Part shown: one piece after another, positions 1-5,483 of the stretch
Numbering within the stretch: the stretch's first letter is position 1
How the letters are laid out: each line of letters starts with the position of its first letter
Assembly: GCA_050264575.1 (NCBI GenBank)
Contig: JBLNGH010000657.1
Coordinates: forward strand, 1-17,537
Length of the DNA stretch: 17,537 nucleotides
Origin: DASQFI01 sp050264575
GTDB taxonomy: Bacteria > Acidobacteriota > Vicinamibacteria > Vicinamibacterales > SCN-69-37
Direction: 5' to 3'
Notes under the pieces: generated by a model
What the model saw: only the letters and a program-made list of their open reading frames with translations
Told to the model about the DNA's origin: nothing
The model's database searches: none
Translations under genes and position numbers: made by a program

Positions 1-1442
1 AGACAGGCGACGATCGTCGCGCTGCCGATTGCATACGCGAGCACGCGCAGATCGATCTCGGCGCGATCGAGCGGCGGCAGCGCCTGCGTGATCACGGTTC
101 CCTCGAAGGCAGCAGCGCTCCACCAGACGATCGCGATCGCCGGGACGGAGGCGACGAGGGACAGCAGCAGGCTCTCGGCACCGAGCAGCCGGCCCACTCG
201 CATCCGCGAGGCGCCAAGGGCGAGGCGCGTCGCTGCTTCGCCGCTGCGCGCCGTCGCACGCGCGAGCAGCAGGCTGCCGACGTTGGCGCACGTCAGGGCG
301 AGGAGCAGGCCGACGACGCCGAGGAGCAGCGTCATGGTTCGAGATAAGCGGCCGAGCACCCAGGGTCGTGATTCGACACCGGGCACGACATCGAAGCGCC
401 ATTTCGTCATGCGTGAATCTTCAGGATGCGCCGCGGCGATCGTGGCGCGCGCGGCATCGAGTTGCGCGGCCGCCGTCTCGACGCGGGCGCCGTCATCGAG
501 GCGGCCGGTCATCCCGAAGAACAGACGCGACTGCCGCATCGACAGCAGGGATCGCGGGTATTGGGGAATCGCGGCGGTGTGCTGCGCGACTGACACCCAG
601 AGATCCGTCGAGCCCGTGAGACTTGCGCCATGGAATCCGCGCGTCGTCACGCCGATGACGATGAACGGATGGCCGTTGACGAGGACCGGACGGCCGATGA
701 TGTCGGACGCGGACCCAAAGCCGCGGGTCCAGAGACGATGGCTGATGACCGCCGCAGGCGCCGCGGCGGGATTCGAACCCTCGTCCGCCGAGAAGCCGCG
801 GCCGCGCGCGAGAGCGCCCTCGAGCACGTGGAAGTACGCGCCGGTCACGACCTCCGCGTCGAGCCGCTGCGGCGATCCGCCCGGCGGCGCGATGTGCAGC
901 GCGAACGACTGGTACCCGGCCAGCGATTTCAGCGCGGGAGTGCGATTGCGCAGCGTCTCGAAATCGACGTAGGACACGCCGCTGCGGACCTGGACCCCGC
1001 TCGCCGAGCCGAACCCGATCGAGACGAGCCGGTCCTGCCGGACGACGCCCGGCACAGGACGAAAGAGCAGCCAGTTCGCGAGATTGAATACGGCGGTGTT
1101 GGCCCCGATGCCGAGGGCGAGCGTCAGCGCGGCCGTGGCGGTGTACCCGGGTTGAGCGCGCAGGGCGCGGGCTGCTTGTTTGAGGTCGGCAAGGAGTCCG
1201 TCCATCGTGATCCTCCGCACGGTTGCGCGTGTGTTTGCCGTCAGGTCGCGCCGTCGCTCGAGGGCGAGGCCGGCGGCGATCCGCGCCGTGGCGGCGGTCG
1301 TCCAGACTGCTCCGGCCGCCTGCTTGCGAGCACGGCGCCGAGCGCGTTCTTCGATGAGATCGCCGGCGACAGAGTCGCGCCAGTCTTCCGGGACCAGGAG
1401 CGCAAGCAGCCAGCGTGCCGGCGGCGGAAGCTCTCTGTTCAT
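1..1442 (-). CDS. ADOP-type MacB/FtsX-like permease with N-terminal prefix domain, C-terminus beyond the left edge
   Basis: Inner-membrane permease of the acidobacterial duplicated orphan permease type; substrate unknown. I translated this frame by hand: it stays open from the ATG at 1442 to position 1, about 480 codons, so roughly the second half of a normal 800-900 residue protein is missing. Residues 1-79 form a soluble prefix (WLLALLVPEDWRDSVAGDLIEE) as in other ADOP proteins. The MacB-like part starts near residue 80 (MDGLLADLKQAARALRAQPG), with a first membrane helix around ALTLALGIGANTAVF, a periplasmic core (GRPVLVNGHPFVIIGV), then FtsX-like helices (LLLGVVGLLLALTCANVGSL). The start is fixed by its overlap with the PadR stop codon (TGATG), with GAGG 8 nt upstream, which implies translational coupling. 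No ATP-binding protein lies in this part of the window. Confidence 0.9.
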   Translation of the reverse strand, partial: MNRELPPPARWLLALLVPEDWRDSVAGDLIEERARRRARKQAAGAVWTTAATARIAAGLALERRRDLTANTRATVRRITMDGLLADLKQAARALRAQPGYTATAALTLALGIGANTAVFNLANWLLFRPVPGVVRQDRLVSIGFGSASGVQVRSGVSYVDFETLRNRTPALKSLAGYQSFALHIAPPGGSPQRLDAEVVTGAYFHVLEGALARGRGFSADEGSNPAAAPAAVISHRLWTRGFGSASDIIGRPVLVNGHPFIVIGVTTRGFHGASLTGSTDLWVSVAQHTAAIPQYPRSLLSMRQSRLFFGMTGRLDDGARVETAAAQLDAARATIAAAHPEDSRMTKWRFDVVPGVESRPWVLGRLSRTMTLLLGVVGLLLALTCANVGSLLLARATARSGEAATRLALGASRMRVGRLLGAESLLLSLVASVPAIAIVWWSAAAFEGTVITQALPPLDRAEIDLRVLAYAIGSATIVAC

Positions 1443-1786
1443 CACGAGGGCCTCGCCGTAGAGGTGGCGCGAAGCCGCGCGACCGCCGACTCGGCCGCCG
1501 CCAGCGCGCGACGGCCTGCGGGGGTGACTGCGAAGCAGCGCTTGGCTTTGCCGCCGCGTTCCGGCGTCGGATCGGCGAACCAGGACGTCACGTAGCCTTT
1601 GCGATCGAGCCGGTCGAGCGTCACGTAGATGCTGCTGCGGCCGAGCGCGATCTTCGTGCGCGCCTCGATCTCATCCCGGATCGACACGGCGTAGGCGTCA
1701 TCGCCCAGCCGCAGCGTGGCGAGCATGACGAGCTGTTCCAGCTCGCCCAGCAGCCCTTTCGCTGAAAATGACGACATTTTGGACAT
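1442..1786 (-). CDS. PadR-family transcriptional regulator
   Basis: Small winged-helix DNA-binding repressor of the PadR family, 114 residues from the ATG at 1786. The family pattern is clear: LGELEQLVMLATLRLGDDAYAV at the N-terminus, then IRDEIEARTKI, then the recognition helix and wing region SSIYVTLDRLDRKGYV, and DPTPERGGKAKRCFAVTPAG, with a short C-terminal helix. The open frame extends upstream to 1888, but those 34 residues are not family-like and run into the repeat at 1844-1932, so I excluded them. A second ATG at 1777 is equally plausible, because it lies in the inverted repeat at 1765-1780 and gives a more typical N-terminus. The stop overlaps the ADOP start by one base, so the regulator probably controls that permease and itself. 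Its ligand cannot be seen. Confidence 0.88.
   Translation of the reverse strand: MSKMSSFSAKGLLGELEQLVMLATLRLGDDAYAVSIRDEIEARTKIALGRSSIYVTLDRLDRKGYVTSWFADPTPERGGKAKRCFAVTPAGRRALAAAESAVARLRATSTARPS
1765..1780. promoter_or_regulatory. Candidate PadR operator: inverted repeat over the regulator's start region
   Basis: On the plus strand AAAATG-ACGA-CATTTT is a perfect inverted repeat with 6-bp arms and a 4-bp spacer. It covers the second possible ATG (1777) of the PadR gene and lies nine bases beyond the first (1786). PadR proteins generally bind short inverted repeats in their own promoters, so autoregulation is a reasonable inference. The other PadR gene in the window has a longer palindrome in the same place, also with AATG/CATT arms. 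Confidence 0.45.
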
Positions 1787-1843
1787 TAGACGTGCGACAA
1801 CCCCGGCTCGGTTGGCTCGGCAATGTGAGGTGGCCTCAAAGCA

Positions 1844-1932
1844 GACATGAAGGACATGAAGGGGAATGAAGGACATGAAGAAGATCAAGAGGACCCTTCA
1901 TGATCTTCACGCTCTTCATGTTCTTCATGTGT
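1844..1932. repeat. Inverted array of 9-bp units (RACATGAAG)
   Basis: Left half: GACATGAAG at 1844-1852, 1853-1861 and 1872-1880, with a diverged copy between them and AAGATCAAG after. Right half: CTTCATGAT, CTTCACGCT, CTTCATGTT and CTTCATGTG in exact 9-bp register from 1897 to 1932, which are reverse complements of the same unit. The whole could fold into an imperfect hairpin with stem arms of about 36-45 bp and a small loop near 1885-1896. It fills most of the gap between the stop of the small Cys/His gene (1961) and the PadR start (1786). No protein is supported here, although every frame reads as short repeated peptides. Confidence 0.85.
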
Positions 1933-1960
1933 GCTTTTGGCGAAGGCGCGATGCTACGTC

Positions 1961-2257
1961 TCAACGTGAGGCGGGTTGGATCGACTTCAGGCTGCCGAGT
2001 TCGGCAATCCGGTCGTCGCCGCAGCACCACCAGCCATTTCGAATCCACAGCGGGTGATTCGGGTGCTTCGGGCATGCCGGCCACGTGGTGTCGATGTAGG
2101 TGTCATGAACGTACTGCTGCACGTCCTCGACCAGCCAGTCGACGAACCGCGCGTCGTCGTCGATGAAGGTGCGGCCGTTCTCGACGAAATAGTGAAGATC
2201 GACGAGGAAATCCGGTCCGAGCGTCGCGGTGATGTCGGCCGCGAGGGCCCGCGTCAT
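1961..2257 (-). CDS. Small hypothetical protein with C-terminal Cys/His cluster
   Basis: I do not recognise a named family. From the ATG at 2257 the product is 98 residues. The N-terminal two thirds is acidic and looks helical (DLHYFVENGRTFIDDDARFVDWLVEDVQQYVHDTYID). The C-terminal third carries CPKHPNHPLW and then WWCCGDDRIAELGSL, a CxxH...CC arrangement that resembles a small zinc-binding knuckle; metal binding is inference. The frame is open up to 2440, and GTG codons at 2290 and 2284 are alternatives. I chose 2257 because it lies only 4 nt after the stop of the reductase gene upstream, whereas an earlier start would overlap it. It is the last gene of a tight minus-strand cluster and ends just before the 9-bp repeat array. 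Confidence 0.7.
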   Translation of the reverse strand: MTRALAADITATLGPDFLVDLHYFVENGRTFIDDDARFVDWLVEDVQQYVHDTYIDTTWPACPKHPNHPLWIRNGWWCCGDDRIAELGSLKSIQPASR

Positions 2258-2261
2258 TTGT

Positions 2262-2840
2262 TCAATGACTCGTTCTGAAAGCACGTCGACTCTTGGAACG
2301 CTTCCGCAAGCGGGCACGATTTCCCTGCACGCGGTACAGGACATACACGCAGCCGCCCTCCAGTTGACGGCTCTCGACCAGATCGAGATCAATCTGCCGT
2401 TGCACCGCGGGAAACATGGGAATGCCCGATCCGAGGACAACGGGATGAATGTTCAAGCCGACCTCATCAATCAGATCAGCGTCGAACAAGGCGCTCGCCA
2501 GTTCGCCGCCACCCATCACACAAATCCCCTTCCCCTTGTCTCTCTTCAAGGCTGACACGAACGTCGGGGCATCATCGGTGATGAGCTTCACAGCCGGGTT
2601 GTCGCTGGTTTTCAAGGTTCGCGAACAGACGTAGTTCTTGACGCCGGGATACGCGCCACCGCCGTTCCGTACCGCGACCTCGAACGTCTTCCGGCCCATC
2701 ACAACGGCGTCGATGGTCTTCCAGAACTTCTGCGTGATCGCGTTGACGTCCTTGCTCCAGCGCAACCAGTCGACCGAGTGATCGGTGCGCGCGATGAATC
2801 CGTCCAGGCTGCACGCCGCGCCAAAGGTGACTGTTCGCAT
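2262..2840 (-). CDS. Dihydrofolate reductase-like (RibD C-terminal domain) family protein
   Basis: Predicted cytoplasmic NADPH-dependent reductase of the RibD_C/DHFR fold, of the YwjB/YyaP type rather than the essential folate enzyme; the substrate is unknown. Of 192 residues, SLDGFIA (11-17) is the N-terminal family motif, VVMGRKTFE (46-54) is the second strand and loop, CVMGGGELASAL (107-118) is the nucleotide-binding glycine segment, and HPVVLGSGIPMF (132-143) closes the fold. The usual domain ends near residue 173; the last 20 residues are basic and low in information, possibly an extension after loss of an earlier stop. The ATG at 2840 is 20 nt after the DUF4375 stop and the next gene starts 4 nt downstream, so the three are probably co-transcribed. 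No strong Shine-Dalgarno sequence is visible. Confidence 0.88.
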   Translation of the reverse strand: MRTVTFGAACSLDGFIARTDHSVDWLRWSKDVNAITQKFWKTIDAVVMGRKTFEVAVRNGGGAYPGVKNYVCSRTLKTSDNPAVKLITDDAPTFVSALKRDKGKGICVMGGGELASALFDADLIDEVGLNIHPVVLGSGIPMFPAVQRQIDLDLVESRQLEGGCVYVLYRVQGNRARLRKRSKSRRAFRTSH

Positions 2841-2860
2841 CTGGTGCCTGCAGTCAAGAT

Positions 2861-3358
2861 CTAGTCAGCGCTCTCTGTCGCACCGTCGAAGTCGGACGGG
2901 TTCTGCCGGATGTATGCGATCAGTTTCTCGGAGAGACGCGGAAGAGCGAACCACCGCTCGTCGACTTGGGGCACCGTGCTCACCTTGTACGAGGCAAAAA
3001 ACCCGTCCAACCCTTGTTTCCACAGCGGGACCAACTTGTCGAGCTCGGAAGCCAGCCGTTCATCGGCTTCGTCGAAGATTGCCAGATGCTCATCAGCGCC
3101 CAGCCGTTCAAGCCCTTCAGCGGCCAGCGGGACAAACTCAGCTCGAGAATTGAAATAGTACTGGAGGAAGCCTCCGTTCCTTACTTCCGCGTCGAGGACC
3201 GTGAGCGGATAAACGATCCGGTATCCGAGGGGTAGCGCCGAAACTATGTCGAGCGCTTCACCTTGTCTGTTTCCGATCTCATCGAGCACGGCGTCCAGAA
3301 TGGCTTGCTCGACTGCACCGTCCGGCAAGCTCGCGATTTGCGCAGACCTCAGCAACAT
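2861..3358 (-). CDS. DUF4375 (DMP19-like) domain protein
   Basis: Protein of 165 residues with the hallmark of DUF4375: EVRNGGFLQYYFNSRAEF (58-75), followed by AAEGLERLGADEHLAIFDEA (79-98). The fold is all-helical and the molecular role is not established, although relatives named DMP19 have been described as DNA-mimic proteins; I do not assign that activity here. The open frame extends to 3820, but that part is antisense to the methyltransferase. The start at 3358 is supported by GGAG 8 nt upstream and a family-like N-terminus (MLLRSAQIASLPDGAVEQ). It is the first gene of the minus-strand cluster with the reductase and the small Cys/His protein, and diverges from the methyltransferase across 79 bp that must hold both promoters. 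Confidence 0.85.
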   Translation of the reverse strand: MLLRSAQIASLPDGAVEQAILDAVLDEIGNRQGEALDIVSALPLGYRIVYPLTVLDAEVRNGGFLQYYFNSRAEFVPLAAEGLERLGADEHLAIFDEADERLASELDKLVPLWKQGLDGFFASYKVSTVPQVDERWFALPRLSEKLIAYIRQNPSDFDGATESAD

Positions 3359-3437
3359 CCTGGATTCTCCAGGCCAACAGTCATCAAAGTAGGAAGCCCA
3401 GATGCTACCATCGCGATCTCCCCGGCATCGGAACCCG

Positions 3438-4235
3438 ATGTTCTCGAACAGCGACGCGTACGACCGGCTGATGGGCCGCTGGAGCCGGCGGCTCGCGCCG
3501 CTCTTCGCGCAATTCGCGCGCATCGACGTCGGCCAGGCCGTCCTGGATCTCGGATGCGGCACGGGCCAGTTGAGCGCCGTCGTGGCGGCGTCAGCACCCA
3601 CGAGCACGATCACCGGCGTCGATCGATCGCCGGAGTACGTCGACGCCGCCCGACATCTGGTTCCGGCGCATCGGGCGCATTTCGAAGTCGGTGACGCGCA
3701 GGCGCTCCGGTTCGCCGACAGCACGTTCGATCGGGTGCTGTCGCTCCTCGTGCTCAATTTCGTCCCCGACTGCCGGCGGGCGCTTCGCGAAATGATCCGC
3801 GTCACCCGTCCCGGCGGCATCGTCGCCGCGGCAGTCTGGGATTACGGCGATGGGATGGAGATGCTGCGCCGTTTCTGGGATGAGGCGGCTGCGCTCGACC
3901 CGGGCGCGGCCGCGAAGGACGAGCGCCACTCGCCGCTGTGCCGATCGGGCGATCTCGCCGCGCTGTGGTGCGAGCTCGGCTTGAACGAGGTGGACGAGCA
4001 GCCGCTCACGGTCACCCTGGAGTTCGCCTCGTTCGACGATTACTGGGAACCGTTCCTCACCGGTCAAGCCCCATCGGGCGCGTACGCCTCGTCGCTGCCC
4101 GCCGACCGCGCGACTCGACTCCGCGATCGATTGCGAACGCGTCTCGCCGGCGGCGAACCCGATCGGCCGTTCGTCCTGCGCGCGAGAGCCTGGGCCGTTC
4201 GCGGCGCGGTCCCGAATCTGCTGACGCGTGGTTGA
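3438..4235 (+). CDS. Class I SAM-dependent methyltransferase
   Basis: Predicted soluble methyltransferase of the Methyltransf_11/25 (UbiE-like) type, 265 residues; the acceptor substrate cannot be told. Motif I is VLDLGCGTGQLSAV (35-48), the acidic SAM ribose ligand is in ITGVDRS (58-64), motif II is VGDAQALRF (84-92), followed by FDRVLSLLVLNFV (97-109) and the post-motif RVTRPGGIVAAAVW (121-134). The C-terminal part, including FDDYWEPFLTG, resembles other SAM methyltransferases with a short lid. The frame opens at 3402, but I chose the ATG at 3438 because MFSNSDAYDRLMGRWSR is the usual N-terminus of this type and the preceding 12 residues are not. No strong ribosome-binding site is visible. 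The stop codon abuts the repeat element at 4234-4412. Confidence 0.9.
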   Translation: MFSNSDAYDRLMGRWSRRLAPLFAQFARIDVGQAVLDLGCGTGQLSAVVAASAPTSTITGVDRSPEYVDAARHLVPAHRAHFEVGDAQALRFADSTFDRVLSLLVLNFVPDCRRALREMIRVTRPGGIVAAAVWDYGDGMEMLRRFWDEAAALDPGAAAKDERHSPLCRSGDLAALWCELGLNEVDEQPLTVTLEFASFDDYWEPFLTGQAPSGAYASSLPADRATRLRDRLRTRLAGGEPDRPFVLRARAWAVRGAVPNLLTRG

Positions 4236-4412
4236 GGCGCGGAGGCTCGGAGACGCGAAGGCTCGGAGGCCACGGAGATGACGCGGAGAAGGCCAGGAGA
4301 CTGTTGCGCCGCGAGCTTCGCGACAGCGACACGCTCCCGGAAGGCGGGGTGTTGTCGATCGCGCGCCTCCCAGCCTCCGCACCTCCGCGCCTTTGAGCCT
4401 CCGCGTCATTCC
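4234..4412. repeat. Inverted array of GGAGGCTC-type units
   Basis: Left part (4236-4293) is a run of degenerate 9-11 bp units such as GCGCGGAGGCTCGGAGACGC, GAAGGCTCGGAGGC and ACGCGGAGAAGGC. Right part (4361-4412) is their complement: GCGCCTCCCAGCCTCCGC, ACCTCCGCGCC and GAGCCTCCGCGTCATTCC. About 67 bp of unrelated sequence lies between. The element starts at the methyltransferase stop codon and ends 17 nt before the cytochrome start, so it fills the gap. No gene is supported in it. Confidence 0.75.
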
Positions 4413-4429
4413 ATGGCAAGCTATTCGCC

Positions 4430-4948
4430 ATGATGATTCCGGATTTTCAGTCGCTCCGTCCATCTCGTGTGGCTCGCGTGGGTCTGGTGCTCGGCGGCGT
4501 CCTCGTCGCGACGCTGGCGATCTCGGCGCGCATCATGCCGCGACAGACGACCGCGCCACCGGCCAAACTCGTGCAACGGCCGGCAACCCCGCCCGCGACG
4601 GCCGGGACGACACGCGTCACCGGCGACATCGCGCGAGGCGAGTACCTGGCGAACAACGTCGCCATGTGCGTGCAGTGTCATTCGCCGCGCGATCAGCGCG
4701 GCCATTTGATCGAAAACCAGAAATTTACTGGCGCCTCGATGCCGGTGCGCGGACCGTCGTGGGATCCGGAGTGGGCGTATCGCACGCCGGCGCTTGCCGG
4801 ACTGCCCGGCTTCACGGACGAGCAGATTGTGATGCTCCTGACCGAAGGCCACGCCGGCGATCGGCCGGCGCCGATGCGGCCGATGCCGCCGTTCCGCATG
4901 AACAAGCAGGATGCGGAAGCGGTCGCCGCGTATTTGCGGTCACGATAA
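4430..4948 (+). CDS. Membrane-anchored mono-haem cytochrome c
   Basis: Small c-type cytochrome of 172 residues, expected on the periplasmic side of the inner membrane as an electron carrier; its partner enzyme is not in the window. Residues 14-36 are a hydrophobic N-terminal helix (VARVGLVLGGVLVATLAISA) without an obvious cleavage site, probably an uncleaved anchor. A proline/alanine-rich linker follows (41-58). The haem site is CVQCH at 80-84. The distal ligand is one of the methionines in MRPMPPFRM (149-157), most likely M152 in the PMPPF context, followed by the usual C-terminal helix DAEAVAAYLRSR. ATG codons occur at 4430 and 4433. It is monocistronic in appearance, with a repeat upstream and a strong hairpin plus T-run downstream. 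Confidence 0.9.
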   Translation: MMIPDFQSLRPSRVARVGLVLGGVLVATLAISARIMPRQTTAPPAKLVQRPATPPATAGTTRVTGDIARGEYLANNVAMCVQCHSPRDQRGHLIENQKFTGASMPVRGPSWDPEWAYRTPALAGLPGFTDEQIVMLLTEGHAGDRPAPMRPMPPFRMNKQDAEAVAAYLRSR

Positions 4949-4953
4949 CTGAC

Positions 4954-5028
4954 GCTGGCAAGCTGGGAAGTCAGGGAGCCGGGAAGCCCGGAAGCTTTCA
5001 GGAACCTGATGCTTGCCAGCCTTTTTTT
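4954..5028 (+). terminator. Rho-independent-type terminator of the cytochrome gene, with GCCGGGAA repeat units in its loop
   Basis: GCTGGCAAGC (4954-4963) pairs perfectly with GCTTGCCAGC (5011-5020), directly followed by C and seven T (5022-5028). The 47-nt interior holds smaller hairpins, CCGGG-AAG-CCCGG (4979-4991) and TCAGG-AA-CCTGA (4998-5009), and units of the GCCGGGAA type seen at two other stop codons in the window. It begins 5 nt after the cytochrome stop codon. Confidence 0.7.
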
Positions 5029-5451
5029 GGTTTTGAGCCAGCCCGGCGTTCACGCTCGAGCTGTTTCGCGTAGCGCTCCTGGCTGTGCTTCAGGCGAAGC
5101 GTTGCGGTGAAGCACCGCTCTCCGAACCGGAACGCGCGCCGGCACTTCGTCCGCCAACTGCCACGCGGCAAACTCCTCGACGTTTCTTGACTCCCGTCAC
5201 AGACATCTGACAGTGCACGGTGCGTGCCTCGTGCGAGACCTCCTATTGGGCCGAGATCCGCGACCCCTCTGCAAATTGTGCGTACAAGAACCACGGTGGA
5301 TCTCGCAAGAACCTGAACGTCACGATTAAGAGAGATGACGGGCATCAGGTTCCGCGGACCCGTCGTACCGACGCGTGGGGCGCGAGTGCTCTTGAGCCGC
5401 GCCCAAACATCGCTGGAACTTCGCCGCGTCACATCCCTCGACTTTCTGCGC
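5029..5451. other. Intergenic stretch with no recognisable gene
   Basis: About 420 bp between the cytochrome terminator and the repeat after the ADOP stop. Frames are open on both strands (minus 4998-5453 and plus from 5220) but neither product looks like a known family and neither has a convincing start. On the minus strand two short stretches look protein-like in different frames: EEFAAWQLADEV (about 5142-5177) and RFGERCFTATLRLKHSQERY just downstream (about 5070-5130). A decayed gene is possible but not shown. Confidence 0.5.
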
Positions 5452-5483
5452 AAGCCCTTCCAGGCTTTCCGGCTTTCCGGCTT
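5452..5483 (-). repeat. GCCGGAAA repeat units directly after the ADOP stop codon
   Basis: Read on the minus strand, the TAG stop is followed without gap by AAGCCGGAAAGCCGGAAAGC and then CTGGAAGGGCTTGC: two perfect GCCGGAAA units and a diverged third. AAGCC and GGCTT could form a short stem, so it may help end transcription of the permease operon. The same unit follows the stop of the upstream permease (7961-7988) and, as GCCGGGAA, the cytochrome gene. Confidence 0.65.

Noticed and set aside
1787..1888. Upstream start of the first PadR gene, adding 34 residues
   Set aside because: The extra residues do not match the PadR N-terminus and derive partly from the 9-bp repeat array.
5029..5190. Decayed four-helix-bundle (S23-type) gene on the minus strand, from the words EEFAAWQLADEV
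   Set aside because: Only a dozen residues resemble the usual start of that family, the frame stops soon and the following segment is in another frame and unlike the family.
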